Program-made: the position numbers and the translations under genes
Assembly (NCBI RefSeq): GCF_009905375.1
Contig: NC_133649.1
Coordinates: 229,070,102 to 229,134,101, forward strand
From: Apium graveolens
Taxonomy: Eukaryota; Streptophyta; Magnoliopsida; Apiales; Apiaceae
Length of the DNA stretch: 64,000 nucleotides
Direction of reading: 5' to 3'
Notes under the pieces: model-generated
The model's database searches: none
What the model saw: only the letters and a program-made list of their open reading frames with translations
What the model was told of the DNA's origin: nothing
Shown here: positions 25,757 to 37,306 of the stretch, in pieces
Numbering within the stretch: position 1 is the first letter of the stretch
Layout of the letters: every line of letters begins with the position of its first letter

Positions 25757-26967
25757 TCCTAGCAACTTAACACCTCCCAAGGAAGGTATAAACTTCAAAA
25801 CCTAGCCTTTAATTTGATTATTAGTGAGTTTGATGGTTAGTTTTCTAAATGAGAAGCATGGTTTTTGATTATTAGTAGTTTGATTTAAATTTGGAGTGAT
25901 TTGGTGAATGAATCTTATTATAGTTAATAGAACTTGATTGTGGTTGGTTGAGATGAAGAATCTGGAGAATAAGGACTGGTATAGTATTATTTAGTTGATA
26001 TTTTGATGTGTTAATGATTGGGGGTTATTTGGTGAGGTTTTGGTGTAGTGAGAAAATTGGTAATCGCGTAAACATAGCCGTCGTAATGCCCGATTTATCC
26101 TAGACTGTTTTTGTACATAACATCAGGACCCGAGAACTCACTGTTAGGTTTTGACCATTGCCATGATTAGATAGTTCATGTTACGAGCTTCATTTTGATA
26201 TATGGTTCGTTTGATTCCGATGTACGGTTTAGGAGAAACGGCCGTTTTAAGTAACGACGTTTCACGAACGAACCATTACCCCTCGCCTTACTTTGAAACC
26301 TAGGTTAAAGACGTAAAAAAAACTAATTGGAGTATAAAACAATTATGTAAAGTGGATTAGGCAGTTGGTAACGCACTCGCGAAAGAATCGCCTTAAAACT
26401 CATAATGGTTAATTTATTAAAAATGGTGGAGCCGAGGGTACTCGAGCGACTTAAGTAAATCATTAAGCGCGAAAGCGAGCGTAGGACTCTAAATGGTTTA
26501 AGTCTAGTTTCTTAACCGACCGGGGTTTAATTCCGAATTATGTTGTTGTTCATAGGTTATCGGACCCACTCTAAGCTTAAGTCTATCCGGGAGCACTCAG
26601 GCAAGTTTTCTACCCATTATACTGTTGTTGTGATGTATATATGTATATGCATTATCTTGTGATAAGTGCATGATTGTTATTAGCAAAGTCTTGCGATATA
26701 TTGGAGCATGTGATATGATATATATATGCATGTCTGTTTCGTAATCTTGATATATATATGTTGGTTCAAATGCTTATTAGTTGCATAATACCTATGCTAG
26801 AGATAAACAGTAGTTGCGTATATCCTGAGGATAGGGGACCCAAAGGTGAACCCTTTTCTAAAACCGGGAGTAGATGTTCCCGAGTATATGATATATATAT
26901 AGTTATATATATATATTGATATAGTTTTCAAAACTATTAATCGAATAAGGTTTATTCGATAACCTTA

Positions 26968-27140
26968 TATTATTTAATGAATATTATTTTGAATATTCAT
27001 TCGAGGGCATATGACCCCGTTTATTTTATTAATGAATATTATTTTGAATATTCATTCGAGGGCTTATGACTCCGTTTATTTTATTAATGAATATTATTTT
27101 GAATATTTATTCGAGGGCTTATGACTCCGCTTATTTTATT
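26968..27140 (+). repeat. Hairpin tandem array in A LTR
   Basis: Three units of the 55-bp repeat with arms AATGAATATT and AATATTCATT. This array is well conserved, with only single-base changes between units. Confidence 0.87.
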
Positions 27141-27630
27141 AAATAATATTCTTTATTTTATTAAAGAATAATGTTTCGATAATCAAACTTATTTTCGATT
27201 ATTCAAATAAAGATGGTACTTTCGTATAAGTATATCTTTGGTTATTTGATATCCATTTCAAGTATGAGTTTTAAAGCTTCTACTTCGAATATTTTTATAA
27301 GGATTATCTTTATGAGAATATTATTTAAATAATAATATTCAGATATTTTCTAATATATCGGGACTGATTTACTTTATTAAATCCGCATTACTCCAAACAC
27401 TCTTTAAAGTGTTTTCGAGTCTTCAAAATGATTTTTAAAGGTTAGAGCGGATCCCAAAACTCGTTTTCAAATTTAAGATCTTCCTTTTTGAAGGGGACTT
27501 GAATACTCGCTCAAAAATCTAAGGGATCCGGCCCTGTGGTGTATTTTATATTCGCAACACGGTTGCTGTTTTGATAAATGAATTGATTACTTACCCAACG
27601 TTCGGGAAGTAAGTCCATCTAATTGAGTTG

Positions 27631-27723
27631 GCATAAGCGACAGGCCGGGGTACGGTCTATCAAAGTGTAAGTGGCTGGGTGGCAGTCCATCAACGCGTAA
27701 GAGGCCGGGTGGCGGTCCAGCAC
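27631..27723 (+). repeat. Degenerate triplication in A LTR
   Basis: Three consecutive segments of 36, 30 and 27 bp share the pattern GTAAG...GGCCGGGTGGC...GTCCA. The B and C LTRs carry this sequence about once. Confidence 0.6.
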
Positions 27724-28501
27724 AAGGTCCTAATGTGGCCAGGGTGATGATCGGTGGGGGATTCATCCATCTACTAGTAGAAAAGGTTACTTATTGGTAT
27801 CTTTGCCTGATCAGCAAGATATCAGGTTTATGCCAAGGTTTTCTCCTTTCCAAATTTATTGGATATTGCAACTCTGTTTATAATTTTCATAACAGAGGTT
27901 TTCAAGGAGTGTATGAAATGTATATATATAGGTGTATATATATATCGGGACTTAATGAAGTATCTCGTAACTTCATTATTTATAATGATATTTCAAAGAT
28001 TGAATCTATGCAAATCTTGTCTTGTAGTCTCATCTATGTGATGAACTTTTGAATCTAATTATAACTTGAACGGTGGTAGTTCAAGTAGTATTCGAAAAAG
28101 ATATAAGTATATTGGAGTATCTTGTAACTTCATCTTTTAAACTTATATCTAGTAAATGATTATCTTATGCATGACAAAGATTTTCAGAAAAACGTTGAGA
28201 CAAGGTTAGATATATGAGATCACCTTACAACGATATTTTGATACAGTTATACACTGGAACTCTGTGTGTATTATGCATGGAAGAGGACTTCCAATATTTT
28301 GAAAAGTATATACGTATATATACTGAATATTTTGCGACTTCATCGCATTAAGATTTCAAACTTGGTTCATTTCTTTTGACCGAGGCTTTCATGAGTACTA
28401 TGAGAATGCTTATATATTGTTAATTATTATACATATTATTTCGGTGGGCTTGTTGCTCACCCTTGCTTTATTCTTTCATCACACAAAAACAGATAGAAAA
28501 G

Positions 28502-28696
28502 ATGAACAGGACCAAGCTCCCAATTCGCGAGTGGATAGGAAACGTTCCGCAGTTTCCTATAGGCGTTGATGTCGCTGTAGCTGAGGTAGGAGCTACCAAT
28601 AGGCTAGGCTTTCAACTTTTGATGTACCATACTTATGTATCTTTATCAACTGTAATAATGGCAAAGAAATGTAAATCTATTCAGAAACCCTTTTAA
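28502..28696 (+). CDS. Short conserved ORF in A LTR, 64 aa
   Basis: Starts MNRTKLPIREWIGN (one Arg to Trp change) and extends past the stop used in B because of an altered 3' end. The core of about 42 residues is otherwise the same as in B. Function is unknown. Confidence 0.42.
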   Translation: MNRTKLPIREWIGNVPQFPIGVDVAVAEVGATNRLGFQLLMYHTYVSLSTVIMAKKCKSIQKPF

Positions 28697-28897
28697 GGTG
28701 TAATGGCATATAATTTTGGAATAAAATGACTCGTGTTACTTTTGGATATTCATCTCTGAGACTATAACTTGTGGTGTGTGTGTTTATTGTGGGGTCACAG
28801 TACAGAGTAGTTGATTGGTTATTAAGATTGGGTGTTATTAAGGGAAATGGAACTCGTGACAACCCGGATCCCCGCCCCCGAATTTGGGGGTGTTACA

Positions 28898-29462
28898 TGA
28901 ATACAGTGTAAAATACAATCAAATCGAACTTTTAATATTTCAAGTAACAGAAAACAAACTTTATTGAAACAATAAACTCTGTTACAGTATGGAACTGTTA
29001 CCTCTCAGTGATGAACAAATATCACGAGAGCTGCTAGGGTTACAATGAATAATCTTCTCGAGTATGATAACACTTCTAGTGTAAACCCTATGTCTGTGTT
29101 TATATACTACACTGTTACACGATAATCGCTAATTGATATGGAATATAATTCTGCTTCCTAAAATATATAAATTAGATATCTTTTCTTCCAAGTATTAATT
29201 TTTTCACGGAACTCCTTCTTCATGCATATCTCTTCTTATGTTTATCTCGATCTTCTTTCCTTTAATCAGCTATTGTCCTTATCTGAACGTCCTTCAGCAC
29301 TTAAGTTCTGATATCCATCTTCTGATGATTATCTCCTGTTAATATAAGTACTGATATCCTTAAGTCCTGACTTCCAGTAAGTACTGATTTATCCTGTTTA
29401 AGTAAGATCTGAAAACTAAACATAAATCATATTAGCCATGACATTATCAAATATATCTAACA
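28898..29462 (-). repeat. Element F 3' LTR, truncated by A
   Basis: It matches 40423-40982. The outer 28 bp found at 40395-40422 are absent, and the match begins with TGAAT exactly where the A LTR ends. This is what an insertion of A with target duplication TGAAT would leave. Confidence 0.9.
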
Positions 29463-29474
29463 ATCTCCCCCAAC
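29463..29474 (-). other. Polypurine tract of F
   Basis: Plus-strand ATCTCCCCCAAC next to the LTR, reading GTTGGGGGAGAT on the element strand. Element G has nearly the same tract. Confidence 0.88.
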
Positions 29475-29666
29475 TTGTAAATTAGCATAATATACAAGTT
29501 TAACAGATATTTGATGATGTCAAAAACATTAAGTATAAATGCATGAGAATTAGACTTGATAACTACAACTTACAGTCCTTAAAGCTTTACCAACATTTAA
29601 CTTCTGATAACAGCTTCAGTCTGTACAAATATCAGAATTTAAGTAGTTGTAGATCTTGACTTGGCT

Positions 29667-32600
29667 TCATCTTCTGATCTCTCTGATGTCAGGAGTTGTT
29701 CTGAGATAGTTCTTCAACAAACATCTCTCAGCATATCTAAGTTCATCAATCATCCTCCTTTTAGCATCTTTAAGCTCTGCAGTATCTTCACCAATTTGAA
29801 AGATTGCAGCCCTGAGATCATTAACCTTTTCTTTTCTTATATCCTGATCCAGTCTGATCAAATATGCTTTATCAGACTCAAGATTAAATTTCACAGCCCT
29901 ATAACCTAGAAAGGTAGTTATAATTTTAGCAGTGTTGGGCTTCATTTCAACTATATCACCCTTGTGATCTCTGTACTTTGGAACATATGTGCTGTCAGAC
30001 TTAACAGAATAAAGCCTTTTCTGTCTCTGAATCTGATCCTTCAAATAGTTTGCAGCACTTCCTGTCAATCTGTCATCCACTTGAAGTAAGAATAGTACAT
30101 GCTCCAATTCTTCAAAATACTTCAATGGAATGGCATTTTTCCTTATATGATAAACCCTACCATCTGTCATGAAGTACAACAAGATGTGTTCTTTCAAGTA
30201 GGTATGGTAAACCATTTATACAGATTCTAGTTGATTCAATCTCTCAGGAGTTGCTCCAATACCTGGTTCACTCAAGGAAGTTGGATCATTGGTAGTGTTC
30301 TGTATTCTTCTTTCATCAGCACTTCCCAATCCAGTTTTATCTCTTGCTTCCTTTCCAGTAACTAATCTTGCTTCAAAACCACTTGCAACAGTCTTCAGAG
30401 GTTGAGTCTGTTTTGCTTTAGTGAATCCTGGTAGGAGTGTCTTTGGTCTATCTTCTGCTATCAAGTTAACTTGAGCTGTGTCAGAGGTTACTTGCTTATT
30501 TGGAATATCAGAACTTACAGTTTCTTGACTCTGAACAACTTGAGCCATGTCCGAGGTTGTTTTAAGAACTTTTCTTGAAGTCGGAGCAAGATCATCCTTT
30601 TCATCAGTGATTTCTTCATTCTCAGGAGGCACATAAACCTTGATAGGTTCACCAACCTTTTCTTTACCCTTAGATCTTGGATCTATCTGCGGTTGTGATT
30701 TAGCCAATGTTGCTTCAGTATATGTCCTTTCTTTTATCACAACGCCTTTGAGTTTTGGAAGTGTCTTTTTACCAGAAGCTTCAGTTAGATGTGACTTTTT
30801 ATGATTTAAGTCTGGCTTCTTCTTCCATTAAACTCTCCAAGTCCATTCCTGGATTTTCCTTAAGAAATAATTGTCTTGACATTTCTTCATCAAGATCTAA
30901 AAGTTCATCAGAACTTATCCTTTTACCAGTAGCAAAACTAATTCTTTTCCCAGTATCAGAACTTGTCCTGTGACTTGTGATTTCAGCTTTTCTTGATGAG
31001 AAACCTCTACCTTGACTATGACCTCTACCCATTCCAGAGTTTTCTTGATCATCCTTTTCATCATCCTTCCCTTTCAGTGTCTTGTCAGTCTTGCATTTGG
31101 ACTTAATTACTTTCTCCCCCTTTTGGCATCAGCAGGTAGTAGAAGAGAGACAAGCAATTCCACTGAGGCGTAGATTTCAGTAAGTTGAGATTGCTGAGAA
31201 GCTTGATTTTTCAGAATATCATCAGTCTGAGCTTGTTGTGTGTCTTGAGTCTTCTCAATATAAGCAATCCTGTCAAAGGTAGGTTGGAAGAACTTTTTCT
31301 TATCAATCTTATGAACTTGTTCTTGCTTCATTAGTTCTTCCCTTAAGAGATGTAACTCTGCATGAGTATGTGAATGAAGACCTTGTAAATGTTTAGTACT
31401 CAATGCAGTGACTCTAAGCTGTGTTTTGAAATCATCAGTATTTAACATCTCATCAGCTTTTGTCAATTGCTCAGCAAGATGCTTTGCAGTTGGAACATAG
31501 GTGACTGAGTTCCATTCCTTAGTCCACTCCTGTCCTGCAGGAGTTTCACTCCAAGGCATTGGTGCCTCTCTGGTAACAAACTTCTTAACAAGTTCTGACT
31601 TAAGAATAGTTTGTTGAGGAGCATGTCCTGAAGGACATGCTTCATCAGCATCTGCATTTGGAGCAGCATCACTAGTATCTCCAGCATTTGCAGCATCAGA
31701 ACCTAAAGAAGCAGTATCTTTTGATAAAACAACAGTGTGAGTAGCAAAGGAGGCTTCAACATCCTCTAATTGCTGATCTGGTTCTAAGTTCTGATCAACA
31801 GCCATATCCTGATGCTCACCTATATTCTGATTATCAGCATCTAGATGCAAAGAAGGTGTAGTAGATAACTCTGGAGTTTGTACAGCATCAGTAACAGGTG
31901 TTGTTGATGGATTAGTTGCTGTTGGAGCTTCTAAGAGAATTACTTCAGGCACAACCAAGGTCTGAACATCAATATCAGCACTTGTGCCTGGATCAACAGG
32001 AGATACAGATGGTGTGTTGACCTTTTCAGAAACAGCTTCCTGGGATGGAGTTGATGAAGAAGAAGTGATTCTAGCAAATTCCTTTTCTTGTGAGATCAGA
32101 GATTCCTGATCCCCTTCCTTAGCTGGTGCTTCTTCATCATCTGAAACTGGCCTTTTTGCCCTCTGTTTCTTGTATCTCTTTGTAGATATGGATTCCTTGA
32201 GAGTGTCAGGAACAGTCATTCTTCTAAGCCTCTTGAGAAGCCTAGATCCCCCAATTCCAGAATCCTTCTGAGAAGTCACTTTCTCAGCTTCTTTAACAAC
32301 AGGTTCTGAAGAAGGAACCTGTTCCTCAATATCAGATTCATATCTCAAAGCAATCCTCCTTCTCTTTTGAGGTGTTTGAGGAATAGTCTTTGTCCTCTTA
32401 GGTTTGGAAGATGAAGGCTTCACAGTAGGTGCTGAGGATGAGGGTTGAACTGTCTGTGAAGTGGAGAGATAGGATTTGATATATTGCCTGAGGGTTGGTT
32501 GAGTAGAATGAGAGGTAGGTGCTGATGGTTGTTGTGGTGTTCGGGAGGTTGTTGTTGGTTGGACATCAGAATAAACAGATCTATAAGTATCAGGATCAAT

Positions 32601-33384
32601 ATTTACTAAGATCTGTTTTACAGACTGAGGAATCTGTAAAGGTCTAACCACTGATTTCTTAGTGTCAGCATTTATCAGGTCATTAAAGTAGCGTTTTGCA
32701 ACCTTAAAAGGTGGAGTTGAGGACTAAGTGAGGTTCATCAGTACAAAAAGTATATATAAGTTGACAGAATCTAGCAAAGTAAACAACATTCCTATCCTCT
32801 GTCATCCTATCCCCAATAAAACCAATTATTGCAGTTGCAAAATCAAAACGAGTTTGGTTTATAATAGCATACCCGATGTGCTGACTCATTATAGGAATAA
32901 CATCAAAATTCGAACACTTGTTCCCAAAAGCTTTAGTGATGCAGTCGAAGAAGAAGCTCCATTCCCTCCTGATATGAGCCCGTTTCAACTACCTAAGCTT
33001 TGCCAAACTCTGTTCATACCCCAAACTGGCCATTAACTCCTGAAGAGCTGATTCCTCTTGAATTGAAAAAGTACATCCTTCTGGGAGATGTAGAGCCTTG
33101 CGTATTGTACCAGGAGTGACTGTATATGAAGAATCACCCACTTTGAAAACAATACTGGGAGTGCCATGTGTACCACCATTATCAAAGTGCCCAGTCCGCC
33201 AAAATGTCAGAACTTGTTGGCTCGAAAAGACTGAAGGCTGGGTCAATGCATACCCAATTTCACTGTGTGCAAGAAGATCTTACACAAAATGCAATTCAAA
33301 TGGAGCTTCAGCATGATCAAGAATTGCAGCATAGTTGTTTGGAACAAATTTAGCTCCATCAATGATTAAATCCTTTGGTGCCAT
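29667..33384 (-). pseudogene. Long accessory (env-position) ORF of F, broken
   Basis: The start ATG is at 33384 (MAPKDLIIDGAKF). The coding sense runs to 29667 through at least three frame changes, with in-frame stops at 33280-33282, 32989-32991 and near 30216. It would be about 1,200 residues. The N-terminal third is globular (FWRTGHFDNGG; REWSFFFDCITKAFG). The middle, about 31700-32600, is low-complexity Ser/Thr/Pro with basic patches such as PQKRRRIALR. Then come a coiled-coil-like stretch (about 31150-31450), an acidic Ser-rich part, and a charged helical C-terminus. It occupies the position of the env-like ORF of SIRE elements, but I see no convincing signal peptide or transmembrane segment, so a fusogenic envelope is not supported. 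Function is unknown. Confidence 0.6.
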
Positions 33385-33974
33385 GAGAAAAAATTAATAT
33401 TTAAGAGTACCTGTTAGGTGTTTGATAAAATGTCTGTATGAAAAACCAACGTGAGAAGAAGAAAGAGAGTAAAATCAAGTAGAGAGAAAAAGTATGAAAG
33501 GAAATAAAAGATTAAAAAATCCTCTCTCTGTCTTACTTATACTCTTAAAAAAATGTTACCGTTGGACACCTGTCAGACATGCAGTAATAACGGATAGTTA
33601 CTGGGCGCGAGAAAACAGTAATCATTACTTACCCACTTGTAGTTTATCAAGGAGAAACCGTTCCACATACCCATTTATTCCATTAATCAAGGTGAAACAG
33701 TTTTAATTCAGAATTGAAACCATTCCCACTTATTTAATTATTGTTCACTGCAACATCAATATTCTGAAAATAAATCGAGTGAAAATGACCAAGATAAATC
33801 AGATGAGTAAGTACTGATAAAGGAAAATCAGAACTTAAATTAAAACAGAAATTATATGGTCATCAGAATATGAATATGTATCAGGATTTAACAATGCATT
33901 AAAATATCTCAGAGATAAGATCTTGAAACAAAAACAAATTTCATTAATATATCAAGAGAATACATTCATGAAAT
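33385..33974 (-). other. Pyrimidine-rich leader between the accessory ORFs
   Basis: No ORF is supported. On the element strand it holds AGTATAAGTA at about 33533-33542 and a CT-rich stretch of some 120 bases before the ATG at 33384, which looks like a promoter and 5' leader. This is inference only. Confidence 0.35.
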
Positions 33975-34304
33975 TTAAATTACATCAGAACTTGTACAAG
34001 ATGTCCCTAAGCTGCTAAACCTAACGTCAACAGCCTTTGTCCTAGCTGAAGAAGCAGGGCAAGGCTGATGATGAAGAAAAATAGGAAGAAGAAAATAAAT
34101 CATTTCCAGCCTTTCCTCCTCCAATCGCTCCAGATGGCGATGGTGTTCCATATAGAAGAACAGGAGGTGGGTGAGTACCTCCTGGGGAACAGAGTCCCAT
34201 ACCTCATCAGGAATGGCAGTGACGTGCCATTCCTGCTGCCAATCGGCACAACTCAGCTCCATGTTGAAGGTTTCGTAGTTCAAAAACATATTGTATCTGA
34301 CCAT
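33975..34304 (-). CDS. Small accessory ORF of F, 109 aa
   Basis: An uninterrupted ORF from ATG at 34304 to a stop at 33975-33977. The protein begins MVRYNMFLNYETF. It has an aromatic and acidic N-terminal half (LSCADWQQEWHVTAIPDEVW), a helical, charged middle (HHRHLERLEEERLEMI) and a Ser/Thr-rich tail. I do not recognise a domain. The open frame extends upstream but there passes through the TATA-like site and leader, so the later ATG is preferred. It is the only ORF in F without a visible lesion, which could mean constraint or simply its small size. It may be an element accessory protein or a captured host fragment. Confidence 0.5.
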   Translation of the reverse strand: MVRYNMFLNYETFNMELSCADWQQEWHVTAIPDEVWDSVPQEVLTHLLFFYMEHHRHLERLEEERLEMIYFLLPIFLHHQPCPASSARTKAVDVRFSSLGTSCTSSDVI

Positions 34305-34380
34305 GGTGTTTTTGATAGAAAAAGTATGAAGATGAGTTTGTAAAAAAAGATTTGATGGGAAGGCTGAAGTGAAGTGGTTG

Positions 34381-34388
34381 CTTATATA
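34381..34388 (-). promoter_or_regulatory. TATA-like box upstream of the small accessory ORF
   Basis: The element strand reads TATATAAG about 77 bp upstream of the ATG at 34304, followed by an A/C-rich stretch without upstream ATGs. The spacing suits a plant promoter with a 45-50 nt leader. No transcript evidence is available. Confidence 0.4.
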
Positions 34389-35738
34389 GGCAGGAGAATG
34401 CCAGGAGACGCAAAGAAATTTAATGCTGACAGGTAGAATTAATTTTACCTCGTCTCCCCAGACTTGGAAAAAGAAAAACATTCATTGGAAAGGGAAAACA
34501 TTATTTAATGCGCACAAGAAGCAAGTAAAATTTGACTGTTCAAGTACGAGTACCACTATCCCTAACCATAGTGACTATTAATCTTCCACTTCAACATATT
34601 CAGGTTTAAACTGAGACTGTTTCCAAATTTTATCCACAAATAAGTCAAGTAAAGAATCATACGTTAATATCAGAACTTAGACTTATATCAGAACTTAACA
34701 GTCATCAGAACATAATTTCTTAACTCGAAAAAGAAATTCCTATCTTAGTAAGTCCTCTCACAAATTCTGATTTATATTCTTCAGAACTTAATCATCAGAA
34801 TATGTAATCAGAACTTGTCCTCAGAATGTGTGCAATGTGACACAATGACTATTCATCCAAAACAACATAGATCACCACAGTGATTTTCATCATTCATATG
34901 GAGTGATTAGTGTGTGCATTAAGCTAAATATCAGACAAAGAGTAAAGTCTGATTCACTTCAGTAATCTTAGAAATAAGGCATAACTAAAACTTTGCTAAA
35001 GAGCTGTCATTATCCTGAAACCTACTGATGAATGAGTTCATGCTTGAGTCCACCTCAACTATTGTGTGCTAATTTTGTGCATCTTTTTAAATTCCTTTTT
35101 ATAGTGGCTTCTCAGTGTAAGTGAGTCACGACTGCTTATCATAATTTATGCTATTATCAGAGTATTTCTCCAGTAATCATAGAGTGTGAAAAGTCACCAA
35201 AAAAATATTTTATTTGCTTTTCTGATGCATATTACTTAATACCAGCAATGCACTTGGGTCTTCCCTTCCACATTTTTACTCTAGATCTCAAAGGAGTACC
35301 TGATTTTTAATCCTTGTTTCATTTTTTTTCTTTTGATAAGTGAGGTTTATCAGCACTTAGTACATTCAACAGATTTACTAGCATCAGAACTTAACAGATG
35401 AGTAGCATTATTCTAGTTTGTGACTGAGTAATAAGATAGACAAAGTAAACTCAACTAAGCTCAATTATCAAAATTTGCTTGTGTCAATAGATTTCCACAG
35501 AAATAATTATTTCTTATATGGGATCCCTTGTTTATTGAAGACTACTAGTTCAGCATCTAGCACAGTTATCCTCATAGGATTGAATAGTTACTTAAACAGA
35601 TATATCACTTATCAGAGTTTATTAACATATATCAGACAACAGTCAGTACTTAAACACATTTTTCAATTAAGCACAGAATACACAAAGAGATTAAATTCTG
35701 TAAATACTGATCATAAAGTCTGATGCAATAGAACAAAA
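34389..35738 (-). other. Non-coding spacer between RNase H and the accessory ORFs (F)
   Basis: AT-rich spacer without a supported ORF. The motif TCAGAACTT (AAGTTCTGA on the element strand) recurs here, for example near 34671, 34691, 34785, 34809 and 35388. Confidence 0.55.
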
Positions 35739-36385
35739 CTAAGCAGATTTAGAGAAAGAACCTGAAACCATTCCAAGTTCATTTACCAATCTTATAAAGG
35801 TAGCTTCACACAATGGTTTTGTGAAGATATCTGTTAGTTGTTGATCTGTTGGAACAAAGTGCAACTCCACTGTACCTTCATCTATATATTCCCTGATGAA
35901 GTGGTACCTGATGCTGATGTGCTTTGTCATAGAGTGTTGAACTGGATTACCTGTCATAGCAATAGCACTTTGATTATCACAGTAAATAGGGATTTTGAAA
36001 TATGTTAACCCATAATCCAGTAACTGATTCTTCATCCAAAGAATCTGTGCACAACAACTTCCTGCAGCAATATATTCTGCTTCTGCAGTTGATGTGGAAA
36101 TTGACTTTTGTTTCTTGCTAAACCAAGAAACCAATCTGCCTCCAAGAAATTGGCAGCTTCCACTTGTGCTTTTCCTGTCAATTTTGCAACCTGCAAAATC
36201 TGCATCTGAGTAACCTATTAGTTTAAAATCTGATTCTCTGGGATACCATAATCCCAGATCAGGTGTTCCCTTAAGATATTTAAAAATTCTTTTCATAGCT
36301 GTTAAGTGAGGTTCTCTTGGATCTGCTTGAAATCTTGCACAAAGACAGGTAGCATACATGATATCAGGTCTACTAGCAGTTGTAT
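35739..36385 (-). pseudogene. Copia RNase H (F)
   Basis: The C-terminal pol domain that degrades the RNA strand of the hybrid. It reads SRPDIMYATCLCARFQADP, YSDADFAGC, STAEAEYIAAG and YCDNQSAIAM, then a stop at 35739. The first three acidic catalytic positions are present, but the later motif reads HISIRYHF, where family members usually have HID. Its own start is missing: the frame enters from the deletion junction near 36385, where the integrase-side linker is joined directly to TASRPDIM, with the RT domain gone. Confidence 0.82.
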
Positions 36386-37306
36386 GCTCTCTGAGTTGGA
36401 TTCTTCAGAATTTAGATTTTCAGCACTATCAGAACTTGGCTTATCAGAACTTGACGAATCAGAACTTGAAGAGCCAGATGTATGTTCTGATGCTTCTTGA
36501 GATGTGGTAAGATCTTGAGTATGATCCCCCTGCATAGGTCCATCTTCCTTTGGCATAGTTACGACAGTTTCAATAACATCAGAGTTTAATACATCAGAGT
36601 TTACAGTATCAGGACTTAGACTGTAAGGATTTTTAGTATCAGAATTTGAGTCTTCATTTTCAAATCTCAGCTGATCATGGTCAATAAAATCTTCAAGACC
36701 AGTAATCTTCTTGTCATCAAAAGAGACATTGATAGATTCCATGACCACTCTTGTTCTCAAATTATAGACTCTGAAGGCTTTTGTGGAAAGTGGATATCCA
36801 ACAAAGATTCCTTCATCAGCTTTTAGATCAAATTTGGATAGTTGTTCAGGATGAGTCTTGAGAACAAAACACTTACATCCAAATACATGAAAGTACTTCA
36901 GATTTGGCTTCTTTTTCCTCACCATCTCTTATGGTGTTTTTCCTTACTTGTTAATGAGTGTTGCATTTTGAGTAAAATAAGCAGTCTGCACAGCTTCAGC
37001 CCAGAAGTAGGTTGGAAGCTTTGCTTCTTCAAGCATTGTACGTGCAGCTTCAATGAGAGTTCTATTCTTCTTTTCAACAACTCCATTTTGCTGTGGAGTT
37101 CCAGGAGCAGAAAATTCCTGCTTAATTCCATGGTTTTTGCAGAACTCTTCCATTATCAAATTCTTGAACTCAGTGCCATTATCACTCCTTATGGTTTTCA
37201 CAGAATCTTTGACCAATTTATCCAGATGTTTGACATGATCAATCAAGATAGATGCAGTTTCACTTTTTGTGTGCAAGAAACACCCATGTGTATCTGGTGA
37301 ACTCAT
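36386..37306 (-). pseudogene. Copia integrase core and C-terminal linker (F)
   Basis: Continues from the protease frame with one frameshift near 37290. RSDNGTEFKN carries the second catalytic Asp and PQQNGVVEKKNRTLIE the Glu of the DDE triad. KYFHVFGCKCFVL and FVGYPLSTKAFRVYN follow. A stop near 36944 and another just after it split the frame. An acidic Ser-rich linker ends at the deletion junction near 36385 that removed RT. Confidence 0.8.

Larger units (their letters stand above)
25757..28897 (+). repeat. Element A: Gypsy LTR remnant of the same family
   Basis: Directly after the end of B, the sequence continues as a plus-strand LTR of the A/B/C family from about 920 bp inside the LTR, ending GGGGGTGTTACA at 28897. 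Its first part and any internal region would lie left of the window, beyond B. No primer site follows its end, so it is a 3' LTR or a solo LTR. TCCTA at 25757-25761 would be the right half of the target duplication of B. The sequence differs from the B and C LTRs by a local triplication and by several blocks, so it is a distinct subfamily. Confidence 0.85.

Noticed and set aside
29667..33384. Calling the accessory ORF of F a retroviral-type envelope
   Set aside because: I see no signal peptide, furin-like site or transmembrane anchor; only its position matches.
36306..36500. Plus-strand Ser/Glu-rich ORF opposite the F linker
   Set aside because: It is the antisense shadow of the Ser/Asp-rich integrase linker with its repeated TCAGAACTT motif.
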